Counted from the first letter of the stretch, positions 35,930 to 45,980 are shown. The stretch: 64,000 bases of DNA from Pirellulimonas nuda (GCF_007750855.1 NZ_CP036291.1:2728001-2792000); one strand, 5' to 3'. Numbers and translations: made by a program. The notes: a model not told the origin generated them from the sequence alone.

Positions 35930-37240
35930 TCATCTCGCGGACGGGAGCGGGCCCCCCAAGGGGAGTGCGTCCTTGGTCATCGCGTTGAGCCGCTCGCGCA
36001 TCGATCGCACCAAGTCGGGGCGGGCGTCGGCAAGGTTGCGCTTTTCGGCGATATCCGCTTCGAGGTTGTAGAGCTCTGGCGGCGACGAATCGTTGGCGAT
36101 TAGTTTCCAGTCTCCCATCCGCAACGCCTTCACTGGCGGCGTGGTCCCCTGGAGCAGGATCGCGTCGTGGGGGCTCGGCGCGCCCTCGGTCAGCACAGGC
36201 CAGATATCGAGTCCGTCCGGGGCGTGCTGCTGAGAGGCGGGAGCGCCGGCGAGCTTGAGCAGGGTTGGATACCAGTCAACAACGTGCATCGGCTCGTCGA
36301 TGGTTGACCCGGCAGCGATTTTTCCCGGCCAGGTAGCGAATGCGGGGACGCGGACCCCTCCCTCATAGACGCTTCCCTTGCCTGCCCGCAGCGGCGTGTT
36401 CATCGAAACCTTGCCTGGGTTAGACCCGCCGTTGTCGCTGGAGAAGATGATGAGGGTGTTCTCGCGCATCCCTCGTTCTTCGAGGGCCGCGGCGATTTTT
36501 CCGATCGATTCGTCCACTGCGGCCATCATTCCGGCAAGGGTCTTGCGCGGCTTGGGGAGTTCTTGGTAGGGCTCGCAGTAGCTCGCGGGCGTCTGGTAGG
36601 GCGAATGGACGCCGTTGAAGGGGACGTAGAGAAATAGCGGCTTTCCCGACGGGTGGCTGCGGATTACGCGGCCCGCTTCATCCGCAATGAGGCTGGTGGT
36701 ATAGCCTTCTTCTTCCAGTGGTTCGTCGTTGCGGTACCAGTCGAGCTTCCCATCTCGCAGATGCGTGAAGTAGTCGAGGTTGCCCATCATGTGCCCGTAC
36801 TGATGCCCGAACCCACGCTGACTGGGGCGGTACTCGGCTCGAAACTCCCCCAAATGCCACTTGCCACAGATGGAAGTGGCGTAGCCCGCCTCGCTCAGCG
36901 CCTGCGGTAACGTGCGCTCGTCGAGCGGCAAGCCCCACTCCGCCCCGGGCGTCACCACGTGGTAGACCCCGGTGTGCGTTGGGTAGCGGCCCGACAAGAG
37001 CGCGGCGCGCGTCGGCGAGCAGAGTGGCTGCACGTAGAAGGACTTAAGGACGGCGCCTTCATTCGCTAGCCGATCGATGTGGGGCGTGCGGATATCGGTG
37101 GATCCGTTGAACCCACAATCGGCGTAGCCCATGTCGTCGATTAGGAAGTAGACAATGTTGGGCTGCGAGACCGCGTCGTCCGCTTTCGATTCGTACGCAG
37201 AAAGCAGAGAGATCGCAATGAGCGTGATGATTCGGTTCAC
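35930..37240 (-). CDS. S1-type sulfatase, first gene of the leftward array
   Basis: Read from GTG 37240, this 436-aa protein begins with a plausible signal peptide (VNRIITLIAISLLSAYESKA); the frame continues to a TTG at 37297, which would put 19 polar residues ahead. Motifs: LIDDMGYAD, CSPTR (Cys74), GKWHLG and FSSDNG. It is the most 5' gene of the array, followed by a terminator-like hairpin. The upstream region holds no gene until the FecR-like gene, in the same orientation, so the array promoter should lie in 37241-37851. Confidence 0.85.
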   Translation of the reverse strand: MNRIITLIAISLLSAYESKADDAVSQPNIVYFLIDDMGYADCGFNGSTDIRTPHIDRLANEGAVLKSFYVQPLCSPTRAALLSGRYPTHTGVYHVVTPGAEWGLPLDERTLPQALSEAGYATSICGKWHLGEFRAEYRPSQRGFGHQYGHMMGNLDYFTHLRDGKLDWYRNDEPLEEEGYTTSLIADEAGRVIRSHPSGKPLFLYVPFNGVHSPYQTPASYCEPYQELPKPRKTLAGMMAAVDESIGKIAAALEERGMRENTLIIFSSDNGGSNPGKVSMNTPLRAGKGSVYEGGVRVPAFATWPGKIAAGSTIDEPMHVVDWYPTLLKLAGAPASQQHAPDGLDIWPVLTEGAPSPHDAILLQGTTPPVKALRMGDWKLIANDSSPPELYNLEADIAEKRNLADARPDLVRSMRERLNAMTKDALPLGGPLPSAR

Positions 37241-37851
37241 GTGGCGCCTAGGTCTGGAGTTTGCGAAGTCTGGTTCGACAGGCAGCAAGTTCGACAAGCC
37301 GAATGTGGCGTAGGAAGAGTGGGGACCTAACTTTGCCGCCGGGCATCCGTTTCATCTGTCCCTCACCGGACGACGCAGGTGTTGGCGTGGCTTGGTTCGC
37401 TCGCTAGGGAGAGCGGGGTCCGGCGCCTGCAGGTCGCTCGCGCCGGTGTGTTCGGACGTGATCACCAAGAAATCACAATCGCGATGCGATCGCGGTTCTG
37501 GCAAACAGCGATTATAGCCTAATGCAGATCAATTTGTCGGCAGCCTTCTGCTAGAACGCGTGCCAATGCCAGCCCAGGCTGCCCAACTCTTGCCGAAGAG
37601 CCCGCGGCCCCGGTTCATCTAAAGACCGCGGGGGGGCGTAATCGATCGGCGCGCCAGACGCCGGTTGTTTGCGAGAAAAGCAGCGTTGGAGGCAGCCGAT
37701 GGGCTTCGCCAGACCGCCGAGCAAGCCTGATGCCCGATCGACGCTGAACGACCACGCCCCGAAAAGCTAGCGAGGGTCAAGAGTGGCCCGCACTTGAAGA
37801 CGCCGCCGCCGGCGTCGAGCCTGAGCGCGCCCTCATGGATGCAGGCAAACG
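37241..37851. other. Upstream region of the sulfatase array
   Basis: No convincing gene. This region should hold the array promoter and the end of the FecR-like transcript. A 7-bp stem with an 18-base loop (CCCGCGG 37601-37607, CCGCGGG 37626-37632) could follow the FecR gene. A GATCGC-rich patch lies near 37477-37494. No promoter was assigned. Confidence 0.5.
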
Positions 37852-39303
37852 CTACTTCTTCCGAACCAGCGGCGTTGCGGCAATGCCGTACATGTTCGAG
37901 TCGCCGGTACTCCCCTCGCTCTCGACCGCGGGGCCGAGCCGAAACACGCCCGGCCCTGGGATCTCGCGGACCCAGACAGACAGTTGGTTCTCGACGCTTT
38001 CCCCTGGCCCGACGCCCGTCGGACCGGTGTTGAACCACTCCGGACCGACGCTCTGGTACGGGCCCGCGTCGATGCCGATGTCGTCTCCCGTGTCTCGAAA
38101 CCCTTCCACCAGCCACGAGGGAGGCTCCAAGCGGTCGTCGAGGAACACGTACAGCTTGGCCGGCGTGCTGAGCTTGACGTCGATCGAGATGCTCGGATTT
38201 AGCTTGTCGCTGTTGAACATTTTGACGTACTCAGCGCCGATCAAGTACTCCGGCATCCCGGCGGCGGTTACGCCGTTGTATTCGTGGGCGATTCGATCGA
38301 CGTAGGCCAGCGAGTCTTCACCGAGGCCCGTCGCGACAATCTCGTAGAAACTGAAGAGCGAATTACGCAGGATGTTGTCGCGGACCTCTGCGATCACCAG
38401 CGGCAGGTCGTGATCCATCTCGCCCTGCTCGGAGTACGAGCTTTCCTTGATGGAGACGATTCGGCTCTTGGTCCCGCGGGCGTCAAGACGCACCCCCTCG
38501 CCCATGTGCAGCCTCTGCGCGGGGGAGACGCCGGCGAGGTCGCCGTGGAGATCGACGTCGACCTCGCCCTGAAACACCAGCACATCGGTGGCGCCGTCGT
38601 CACTTACTTCGACGCCGAATTCGGTTCCTAGGTCGACCACGGTCGCCCGCGGCGTGGCCACCGAAAATCCCTTCCCCCCTTCGGACACGGTTGCTTTCAA
38701 CCGACCGACGATCATCTTGGCCTTCATGTCGGACAACAGTTGGTAGGCGGCCGGCGAGTGCAGCACAACCTTGGTGCCATGGCTGTACTCCAGGCTTAGC
38801 CTGCCGCTGGTGACGCGGATCACGTCCCCGGGCTGAATCGACTCGGGCTGCCCGCGGTTGGCCTCTTCGACGTACCAACGGCAGTTCTCTGAGAGGGGCT
38901 GGATGCCCGACAGCATCGCGGGCCCCTGCGCCACGTTCGCTGCGATTTGCCGGTCCTGCGCCGCGTCTCGGTCCCAGTCCGAGCCCCGCCACACCCCGAG
39001 CGCGATCAACATCAGCGATGCCGCGATTGCCAGCCCGAAGGCGTTTCGCAGCAGGTATGGCGCAGCCGAGGTCGAGACGGCCGCACCGGCGGGCTGCGGC
39101 GGAGCGCTTCTGGTGAGCTCGCTCACCCACTCCTTGCCTGCCGAGATATTCGACAGCTCAGCGTGGATGCTCATGTAGGCAAGAAACGTGCGACGCGCCT
39201 CGCCGTTCTCGGAAAGCGTGGCCTCGAGCTCATGAAGCTCTTCGGCTTCGAGTCCCTCCTCAAGCCAGCGTGAAGCCAGCGCTCTGAGCTGAATCATGTT
39301 CAT
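37852..39303 (-). CDS. FecR-domain membrane protein, putative anti-sigma factor
   Basis: This 483-aa protein has an N-terminal cytoplasmic helical region (about 6-55, SRWLEEGLEAEELHELEATL), a membrane segment near 88-106 (FGLAIAASLMLIALGVW) and a FecR domain (about 155-262, GDVIRVTSGRLSLEYSHGTKV). A long C-terminal part (about 270-483) of uncertain fold follows. It begins 39 bases after the ECF sigma gene, the usual arrangement for a sigma factor and its membrane regulator. Planctomycete FecR-like proteins often carry extra C-terminal domains such as LamG; here I could not identify one. It may relay a glycan or envelope signal to the sigma factor. Confidence 0.85.
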   Translation of the reverse strand: MNMIQLRALASRWLEEGLEAEELHELEATLSENGEARRTFLAYMSIHAELSNISAGKEWVSELTRSAPPQPAGAAVSTSAAPYLLRNAFGLAIAASLMLIALGVWRGSDWDRDAAQDRQIAANVAQGPAMLSGIQPLSENCRWYVEEANRGQPESIQPGDVIRVTSGRLSLEYSHGTKVVLHSPAAYQLLSDMKAKMIVGRLKATVSEGGKGFSVATPRATVVDLGTEFGVEVSDDGATDVLVFQGEVDVDLHGDLAGVSPAQRLHMGEGVRLDARGTKSRIVSIKESSYSEQGEMDHDLPLVIAEVRDNILRNSLFSFYEIVATGLGEDSLAYVDRIAHEYNGVTAAGMPEYLIGAEYVKMFNSDKLNPSISIDVKLSTPAKLYVFLDDRLEPPSWLVEGFRDTGDDIGIDAGPYQSVGPEWFNTGPTGVGPGESVENQLSVWVREIPGPGVFRLGPAVESEGSTGDSNMYGIAATPLVRKK

Positions 39304-39342
39304 TGTTTCACCGCGGTTCGTTCATCTTGAAGAACGCCTGAA

Positions 39343-39870
39343 TCACGCATGAGTCTGCTTCGCCAGGTTCGCTTCGATGCACCGGTACAACGACTCCCGA
39401 ATACGCGCCAATGCGCTGTAGACGGTAGTAACGGGCATGCCACGCTTCCCGGCCAGTTGCTTCGCCTTCAGGTCCGCGTCGTACCGCTCCCCCAAGAGGT
39501 CGCGGTCGCGTGGAGAAAGCTTTGCGACGCACAGCCGCAACTGCTCGCGGCGCAGGTCCATCTCGGTCACGCCGGCCACGTAGTCGGCGGCCAGCGAATT
39601 GATCAGGGCCTCCCCAAACATCAGCTTGTCGGTCGCTTTCTTCCGACGCAGCCGCAGTACTTCGATCAAGACGAAGCCGCTCGCCCAGGGGAAGAAGTTG
39701 CGATCGGGATCGTAGTCTCCCCGCTTTTCCCAAAGCTTGACGCACGCACTCTGGAGCACGTCATCCGCGTCGTCGCTCCTGGGCACGATCGAGAGCGCAA
39801 ACGCCCGCAGTCGAACCTGGCAGGAGGTAAGACGCTCGATAAACACGGCATCCGACGACGCGTCACTCAT
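39343..39870 (-). CDS. ECF RNA polymerase sigma factor
   Basis: This 175-aa protein has sigma-70 region 2 (about 20-80, with DDADDVLQSACVKLWEKR and FFPWASGFVLIEVLRLRR) and region 4 (about 115-165, LSPRDRDLLGERYDADLKAKQLA then a helix-turn-helix). This is the planctomycete-type ECF architecture paired with FecR-like partners. The gene precedes the FecR gene in the same orientation, and the sulfatase array begins just beyond it, so it may control one or more degradation genes. Its target promoter sequence is not evident. Confidence 0.92.
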   Translation of the reverse strand: MSDASSDAVFIERLTSCQVRLRAFALSIVPRSDDADDVLQSACVKLWEKRGDYDPDRNFFPWASGFVLIEVLRLRRKKATDKLMFGEALINSLAADYVAGVTEMDLRREQLRLCVAKLSPRDRDLLGERYDADLKAKQLAGKRGMPVTTVYSALARIRESLYRCIEANLAKQTHA

Positions 39871-40354
39871 GAGTAGCCATCTGGGAGGGACATACTTTGC
39901 TCTCGTTCGGTATCCGTCCAGCGACCGGCAGATTACGAAGAATATTCATCGATTTGCTCTAGCTGCAACCTTTTCTGGGCAAAGCATGGCCCGAACCGTG
40001 CGTCGGCCGTCTAGAACGTCGACATCCGTCTGAATGAGACAGATAAAACCGTCCGACGGCCCCAATGTGCCGAACAATGGCGGAATTATTCGTAGAATTT
40101 GGCAATAAGACCGGATATTCTGAAGGCCCGGCGTCTACCCGGTCCGGTCCAGCGACCTCAGCTGTGGTCGGGACGAGAACCGGTCTAAATTGTGCAGGGC
40201 CCCGGACTTTTCGCCTTCTTCGGAGAGTTGACTGGGATGCGGTTGCTGCCCGTGGCGGCCGCCCCGCGATGCGGTCTCCTCCAGTGGCGGGCTGCCGCCC
40301 CAGAGTAGCGGACGTCCCGCAAGGTTAACGACAGACCCCAATTGAGATTCCAAC
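39871..40354. other. Divergent intergenic region between sigma factor and GH92 genes
   Basis: No gene is supported here. The region separates the leftward sigma factor gene from the rightward GH92 gene and must hold both promoters. I saw no clear palindromic operator. Confidence 0.5.
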
Positions 40355-42709
40355 GTGAAAACTCCTCGACTCGCAGCGGCGTTCGTCCTTTTCCTGGCCG
40401 GCTGGATCTGCGTGTGGGAGGTCCAGGCGTCTGACCCTAGCCGACTGGTTGACCCGCAGATTGATACGCACAACTCGCGCTGGTTCTACTTCGCGTCGGC
40501 CTGCCGGCCGTTCGGGATGGTCAATCTGAGCCCCGATACCCGCACCAAAGGGAGTTGGCAGTCGGGCTACCTCTACGACGACACGAACATCCGCTGCTTC
40601 AGCCACATCCACGCCTGGCAGATGGCGGGCATCCCCGTGATGCCGACAACCGGCGATTTCCGCGGTCACCAGGGGATGGACCAGTACCAGTCGCCCTACT
40701 CTCACGACGACGAAGTCGTCGAGCCCGGCTACCACAAGGTCGTGCTGAAGCGGTACGGGGTCACGGCAGAACTAACCTCAACCTGCCGGGTCGGGTTTCA
40801 CCGCTACACGTTTCCTGCCGGCGATCGGAGCTACATTTTGTTCGACACCGGCGCGTTCCTAGCCCACGGGGCCGTCGTGTCGTCGAGCGTAAAGCAGGTA
40901 AGCGACACAGAAATTGCCGGCTACGCGCTCATGGAGAAGACCCCCCGCCGCCCCAAGGACACGTACGTCTACTTTGTCGCCCGATTTAGCAAGCCGTTCG
41001 ATGAGTTTCTCGGTTGGTCGCGGGGAAAACTGTCTGCTGAGAAGCAGTCCGTCGACGGGCGGGACGCGGGCGCCGCCGTCCGGTTCGCTACCACCAAGGA
41101 CGAGCAGGTAGTCGCCAAGGTGGCGCTCTCCTATACCAGCGTCGAGAACGCCCGGAAGAACCTCGAGGCGGAGGCCCCGCACTGGGACTTCGACCTCGTC
41201 CGCGCCGAGTCGACCGCCGAGTGGAACGACCTGCTGAGCCGCGTCGAGGTGACCGGGGGGGCGCCCGAACACCAAACCAAGCTCTATACCGACCTTTGGC
41301 ACGCCCTGCTGGGACGCCGGATCGTGAGTGACGTTGACGGCTCTTATTGCGACATGACGGGAGCAGAGCCGCGGGTGCGGCAGGTTAGGCTCGGCGCAGA
41401 CGGGCGCCCTCTTTTCGACCACTACAACTTTGACGCGTTGTGGGGGAGCCATTGGTCTCTCAATATCCTCTGGTCGATGGCCTACCCCGACGTTATGGAC
41501 GGCTTCTGCAACACGATGGTCGACATGCACCGCGACGGCGGTTTGATCCCGCGCGGGCCGTCCGGCGGGAACTACACCTACGTGATGATTGGCGATCCGG
41601 CGACCCCCTTCTTCGCGACCGCCTACAACAAGGGTATCCGCGGCTACGACGCGGAGGCCGCCTACCAGGGCCTGAGGAAGAACGCCTTCCCGGGAGGCAT
41701 CCGCGACCACGCCGGTTACGAACACTCTCGCGACGCCAGGGGCGGCGGGATGCGCTTTTACGTCGATTTAGGCTACGTGCCCGAAGACATGGGGGGCTCC
41801 GGCGGCCATCGCGACGGCGCCGCGATGACCCTGGAGTACGCCTATCAAGACTGGTGCCTTGCCCAGCTGGCCGAGGCAATGGGCAAGCAGGACGATTACG
41901 AATTCTTCTTGAAGCGCTCACAGAACTACCGCAACCTGTGGGACCCAGAGACCCGACTCATGCGGCCCAAGATGAAAGACGGATCGTGGATGCCGGGGTT
42001 CTCTCCGCTGGGGAAGGGAATGACCGGCCGGGGCTTCTGCGAGAGCAACACCATGATCTACACGAACTTCGTACCCCATGACATGGGGGGCCTGATCGGG
42101 TTGTTCGGGGGAAATGAGCAATACGCTCAGTTTCTCAACCACTCGTTCGAGCAAAGCGTCCCGCTAAATTTCGTCGCCGACCATGGCCACCACGCCGAGA
42201 CGCTGGTGGACTACGACAACCAGCCGGGCACCGCGATGGCGCACTTGTTCAACTACAGCCAGAAGCCGTGGCTGGCGCAAAAGTGGGTCCGCGAAGTCAA
42301 GCTGAAGGCGCACGGCGACACCTCGCCCTACGGCGGCTATCACGGCGACGAGGACCAGGGGCAGATGGGCGCCCTCGGCGTACTCATGGCGATCGGTCTT
42401 TTCCAGACGGACGGCGGAGCGGGTGTCGATTCGGTCTACGAGATCACGGCGCCCCTCTTCGACCGGGTCAAGGTAAAGCTAGACAAGAGCTACTTCCCGG
42501 GGGCTACGTTCGAGATCGTGGCCCACAACCAGTCCCCCGAGAACTGCTACATCCAGTCGGCCACGCTCAACGGCGCTCCCCTCAACCGCTGCTGGATCTC
42601 GCAACAAGAGTTTGCCGAAGGCGGAAAGCTGGAGCTAACCCTCGGTCCGGAGCCGAACAAGCAGTGGGGGCTCGATCAGCCGCTTGCCGAACGCGCGCCA
42701 CGCCGGTAG
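40355..42709 (+). CDS. GH92-family alpha-mannosidase
   Basis: This 784-aa protein starts at GTG 40355 and has a signal peptide (LAAAFVLFLAGWICVWEVQA). The N-terminal beta-sandwich begins DPQIDTHNS and includes FGMVNLSPDT; the (alpha/alpha)6 catalytic domain contains ESNTMIYTNFVPHDMGGL and the family signature DEDQGQMGA near residue 665. GH92 enzymes are calcium-dependent exo-alpha-mannosidases acting on alpha-1,2, 1,3, 1,4 or 1,6 links. It stands alone on the plus strand, divergent from the ECF sigma gene and convergent with the lyase gene. Presumably it trims mannose residues from the same glycan as the fucosidases and sulfatases. Confidence 0.9.
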   Translation: MKTPRLAAAFVLFLAGWICVWEVQASDPSRLVDPQIDTHNSRWFYFASACRPFGMVNLSPDTRTKGSWQSGYLYDDTNIRCFSHIHAWQMAGIPVMPTTGDFRGHQGMDQYQSPYSHDDEVVEPGYHKVVLKRYGVTAELTSTCRVGFHRYTFPAGDRSYILFDTGAFLAHGAVVSSSVKQVSDTEIAGYALMEKTPRRPKDTYVYFVARFSKPFDEFLGWSRGKLSAEKQSVDGRDAGAAVRFATTKDEQVVAKVALSYTSVENARKNLEAEAPHWDFDLVRAESTAEWNDLLSRVEVTGGAPEHQTKLYTDLWHALLGRRIVSDVDGSYCDMTGAEPRVRQVRLGADGRPLFDHYNFDALWGSHWSLNILWSMAYPDVMDGFCNTMVDMHRDGGLIPRGPSGGNYTYVMIGDPATPFFATAYNKGIRGYDAEAAYQGLRKNAFPGGIRDHAGYEHSRDARGGGMRFYVDLGYVPEDMGGSGGHRDGAAMTLEYAYQDWCLAQLAEAMGKQDDYEFFLKRSQNYRNLWDPETRLMRPKMKDGSWMPGFSPLGKGMTGRGFCESNTMIYTNFVPHDMGGLIGLFGGNEQYAQFLNHSFEQSVPLNFVADHGHHAETLVDYDNQPGTAMAHLFNYSQKPWLAQKWVREVKLKAHGDTSPYGGYHGDEDQGQMGALGVLMAIGLFQTDGGAGVDSVYEITAPLFDRVKVKLDKSYFPGATFEIVAHNQSPENCYIQSATLNGAPLNRCWISQQEFAEGGKLELTLGPEPNKQWGLDQPLAERAPRR

Positions 42710-42869
42710 TGGATCTCCTCCGCCGATCGATGAGAGCGGCTCGCAGCATCCAGCGGGCGGCAGCGCGTGTTCACGCACTTGTCGGTCGGGCGGCGCCGCA
42801 CTCGCGCGCTCGGCCGCCGCTGCAGGCGTCTGCGGCATGCAGCAAAAGCGCCGTCCGGCCTCCCTCGGC

Positions 42870-44087
42870 CTATGGCGTAGGTTCCGGCTGAGATTCCGAA
42901 CGGGACGCCGGCTGGGATGTGGCCGGGTCCTCCGGCGGATCGGCGTACATAAGCGCGTCCCAGGGCATTGCCCCGTTCGAGCCTCGGCCGCGGCGATCCT
43001 TTAATGCCGCTTGCTTCGTGTACTCTGCCGCCAGCCCTTTGCGGTTGTGGTAGTGGTTGTAGACCTTGTCGTACATGGGCCGCAGCCTCCCCCGAGAGTC
43101 GCGAGAGATCGACTTGTAGTCGTACCTTCCCTCGAAACTGGTGTACCTTTCGTAGGGAACATCGAAGCCGAGGTTGTACTTGGCCGTGTACTCGAAACCC
43201 TTCAGCAAGCGATTGTCGTACGCGCCGTAGAGGTCGACCCCCTGCGTCCACGCGGTTTCGCAGGTGTTGGAAAGGAACTCGAGGCCCATCTGGGTGTGGG
43301 CCTGGTCGCGGCCGCTTTCTTGGCACTCGCCGAAGTCGTTGAAGTAGTTCCGGACGGCGCCGTTCCCGTCGCCGTCGAGGAAGTAGTTGACGGCGCGATC
43401 GAACATCGTGCGGTCTTCTAGGAAGACCCCCATGGCGATCATCGTCTGCAGCATCGAGGCGTCCCAGTTGCCATTGGCCGACGGGTAGAAGTCTTTGATG
43501 ATCGGGTACCACACTTGGTTCAGCATGTCTCGGAACTTCTGCTGCGCCGGCTCGGGCCAGCCGTCCCACGTGTGCCGGAGCAACTCTGCGGCGTTGCAAT
43601 ACTTGTGGCCGGTCATGCCTACGAGCAACCGCGCGTCGTGATTCGTCACCGTCTCCAACGTGCTTGACCAAGCGTCGATGATCTCGGCCGCCTTGCGGGC
43701 GTGTCGCTCGTCGCCGGAGAGCGCCCAGTGGAGCGCGTGCGTGTAGGCCGCGTTGCCGTCATCCGAAAAATCGGACGAACCGATATCGGGCCGGTTGTAC
43801 ACCCCGCGCTGCACGTGAGCCATCGGGCGGGGCTTCCAGTTCAGGCTGGCGTAGCGCGAACGGTTGAGTCGTTCCCAACCGTCGAGCCACGGTTGCTGTT
43901 GGGCGGCGATCTGCTGCTTGACGAAGTCGAGGTTCGACTGGCTGTGGGCGAGGCCGGGGTGGACGAACGCCTGGGCCTGCGGCGTCGTTCCTCCATCAGC
44001 GTGGGCCCGCGCCGTCACGCCGGGGGGGGCGAGCGAGGCGACGGTCGCAACAGCCAGTGCAAAGACGAGAGGGCGGGTGGACTTCAT
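42870..44087 (-). CDS. Alginate-lyase-family (PF05426-like) polysaccharide lyase
   Basis: This 405-aa protein has a signal peptide at about 1-30. AFVHPGLAHSQSNLDFVKQ opens the (alpha/alpha) toroid typical of alginate_lyase family proteins; TNHDARLLVGMTGHKYCNAAELLRH (split here as TNHDARLLVG and GHKYCNAAELLRH) and NGNWDASMLQTM hold likely active-site residues. Such lyases cut uronic-acid polymers such as alginate or glucuronan by beta-elimination. A PL38-type assignment is possible but not confirmed. It lies 99 bases downstream of the GH29 gene in the same direction, so a uronate-containing fucose polymer is a reasonable target. The C-terminal tail is rich in Ser, Gln and Pro. Confidence 0.78.
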   Translation of the reverse strand: MKSTRPLVFALAVATVASLAPPGVTARAHADGGTTPQAQAFVHPGLAHSQSNLDFVKQQIAAQQQPWLDGWERLNRSRYASLNWKPRPMAHVQRGVYNRPDIGSSDFSDDGNAAYTHALHWALSGDERHARKAAEIIDAWSSTLETVTNHDARLLVGMTGHKYCNAAELLRHTWDGWPEPAQQKFRDMLNQVWYPIIKDFYPSANGNWDASMLQTMIAMGVFLEDRTMFDRAVNYFLDGDGNGAVRNYFNDFGECQESGRDQAHTQMGLEFLSNTCETAWTQGVDLYGAYDNRLLKGFEYTAKYNLGFDVPYERYTSFEGRYDYKSISRDSRGRLRPMYDKVYNHYHNRKGLAAEYTKQAALKDRRGRGSNGAMPWDALMYADPPEDPATSQPASRSESQPEPTP

Positions 44088-44186
44088 GGCGGCTCCCGGA
44101 AAAGGTTCTGGATAGAACGTCGGACCCCGAGGGCGGCCTTCTGGGCCGCCTCAACCGACGTGTCGATGGTCTGCAGACCCCTGCGG

Positions 44187-45980
44187 CTAGCCTTCGGGCT
44201 GGAGTTCAAGCCGCGCGAAGCTCGCTGTTTCGCGGTCGCCATCGACCAGCGCCACCGAGATGGTGTGCCTGCCGGGGGTCTTGAACTCAAGCACGCCCAT
44301 GGGGTTCATCGCGTATTTTTCGGTCGCCGCCTGCTGGTTCTGCACCGTCTCCCCCTCGTCGGTCGAGATCTTCCACACCAGCCGACCGTCGCCCCGGTAG
44401 CAGAGGCCGACGCGGTAGAAGCCCGGCTCCTTCACGTCGATGTCCCAGGTCGCTTTGCCGTTTTCGGTCCAGGGTCCGACCTGGGTCTGGTGCTTCCACT
44501 CCCCAAACTTCTCCATCCAACGCAGTCGTTCCTTGTTGGCGCCGGAGGCCTCGGCAAAGTGGGCGTCGAGGGTCGAGGTGAAGTTGGGGTGAACGCCGCG
44601 GACGGGCTTCACCACCGGCGTCTCGTCAAAGCGGACCTTGATCACGGACGCCAGCGGGTCTGGCGCCTTGCAGGGGAGCAGCAGCGTGGTCCAGCCCTCG
44701 TTGCGTTCTACCTCAAGCGTAACCTCTTTCTCCCCGTCTAGCAGAACGGCCGACTTGATCGGGCTCTGCAGCCCGGGCAGGTGAAGCTTGGAATCGCGAG
44801 GCCAATCGAACACGACCAGTTGTAGAGTATCCTCTCCCGCGGTGGTGACGTCGCCCCAAGGGAGGGCGCGGCCCCAGGGAGAGGGCCCGGCGCTGTACAC
44901 GACCTCCGGGTGGCGACGCACCCAGTCGCCGGCTTGTCGCAAGAAGGTCTGGCACGGGGCCGGGACGACCCCCGTCCCGTCGGGTCCGACGTTGAGCATG
45001 TAGGAACCTCCACGGGCGACAGTACTGACTAGCCGGTGGAGGATCTCACTCGGTCCCTTCCAGTTGGAGTCGTACCAAGCGTACGACCAAGAGTCGTTGG
45101 TCGTATCGACCGTCTCCCACAGCCCCTCGATGTTCTCGGGGGGGACCTCCATATCGCCGTGGCTGACATAGTCGCCCATGCCGTGACCGATGCGGCTACA
45201 CAACAGTGCGCCCGGCTGCGTCTCCCGCACAAGGTCGCGGAGCGCAACCACATGCTCTTTGGGCATCTTGCCGGGCGTGTCGAACCACACGATCGCGAGC
45301 GGGCCGTAATTGGTGCAAATCTCTTTGACCTGCGGGTAGCACTTCTCCTTAAAATACTGGTCGAACGAGGCCCTGCTGCCGTCCGGATTCTTGCCGGGGC
45401 CGCCGCTGCCGCCCGGGGAAGTCCAGTCCTGATTGTGCGAGTAGTAGAACCCGAAACCAAGGCCGGCCTCCCGGCAGGCTTCGGCAAGCTCCTTCATCGG
45501 GTCGCGGCCGAACGGCGTCGCATCGACGATGTTGAAGGGGTGCTCGGAATCGAACATCGCGAAGCCGTCGTGGTGCTTGCTCGTGATGACGATGTACTTC
45601 ATCCCGGCGTCTTTGGCCAATCCGGCGATCGCGCGTGCGTCGAAGTCGACCGGATTGAACGACTTGGCGGACGCCTGATACTCGGCGGCCGGGATCCCCG
45701 CCATGTTGCGGTTCATGATCCACTCGCCGATCCCGTAGTAGGTCTTATCGTTCCACCGCCCCGCGTAGTTCGAGTAGAGGCCCCAATGGATGAACATCGC
45801 GTAGTTGCCGTCGCGGAAGAGCCCGAGCGACCGGGAATTGACGTCGCCGCCCTCTGCCGATTGCTCTCCCCACATCTTGTCCATCGATTCCGCAGGCCCA
45901 GCACCGGCGGCGTCTTCTGCAGTCGCAACCGCTGGAGCCCCCAACAAGAACGCCGTCAGCAGCAGGCACGCACCCCGCAT
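44187..45980 (-). CDS. GH29 alpha-L-fucosidase
   Basis: Read from ATG 45980, this 597-aa protein starts with a signal peptide (MRGACLLLTAFLLGAPAVATA); the frame extends to 46091, which would give a 37-residue pre-leader. The GH29 barrel shows AMFIHWGLYSNYAGRW, TSKHHDGFAMFDS and VWFDTPG with probable nucleophile Asp234. A C-terminal beta-sandwich (about 480-597, YRVGLCYRGDGR and TPGRHTISVALVDG) resembles the module in the sulfatase-fucosidase fusion. The family releases alpha-L-fucose. It is transcribed with the lyase gene. No frame damage, so it may compensate for the IS-split fucosidase at 58-61 kb. Confidence 0.9.
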   Translation of the reverse strand: MRGACLLLTAFLLGAPAVATAEDAAGAGPAESMDKMWGEQSAEGGDVNSRSLGLFRDGNYAMFIHWGLYSNYAGRWNDKTYYGIGEWIMNRNMAGIPAAEYQASAKSFNPVDFDARAIAGLAKDAGMKYIVITSKHHDGFAMFDSEHPFNIVDATPFGRDPMKELAEACREAGLGFGFYYSHNQDWTSPGGSGGPGKNPDGSRASFDQYFKEKCYPQVKEICTNYGPLAIVWFDTPGKMPKEHVVALRDLVRETQPGALLCSRIGHGMGDYVSHGDMEVPPENIEGLWETVDTTNDSWSYAWYDSNWKGPSEILHRLVSTVARGGSYMLNVGPDGTGVVPAPCQTFLRQAGDWVRRHPEVVYSAGPSPWGRALPWGDVTTAGEDTLQLVVFDWPRDSKLHLPGLQSPIKSAVLLDGEKEVTLEVERNEGWTTLLLPCKAPDPLASVIKVRFDETPVVKPVRGVHPNFTSTLDAHFAEASGANKERLRWMEKFGEWKHQTQVGPWTENGKATWDIDVKEPGFYRVGLCYRGDGRLVWKISTDEGETVQNQQAATEKYAMNPMGVLEFKTPGRHTISVALVDGDRETASFARLELQPEG

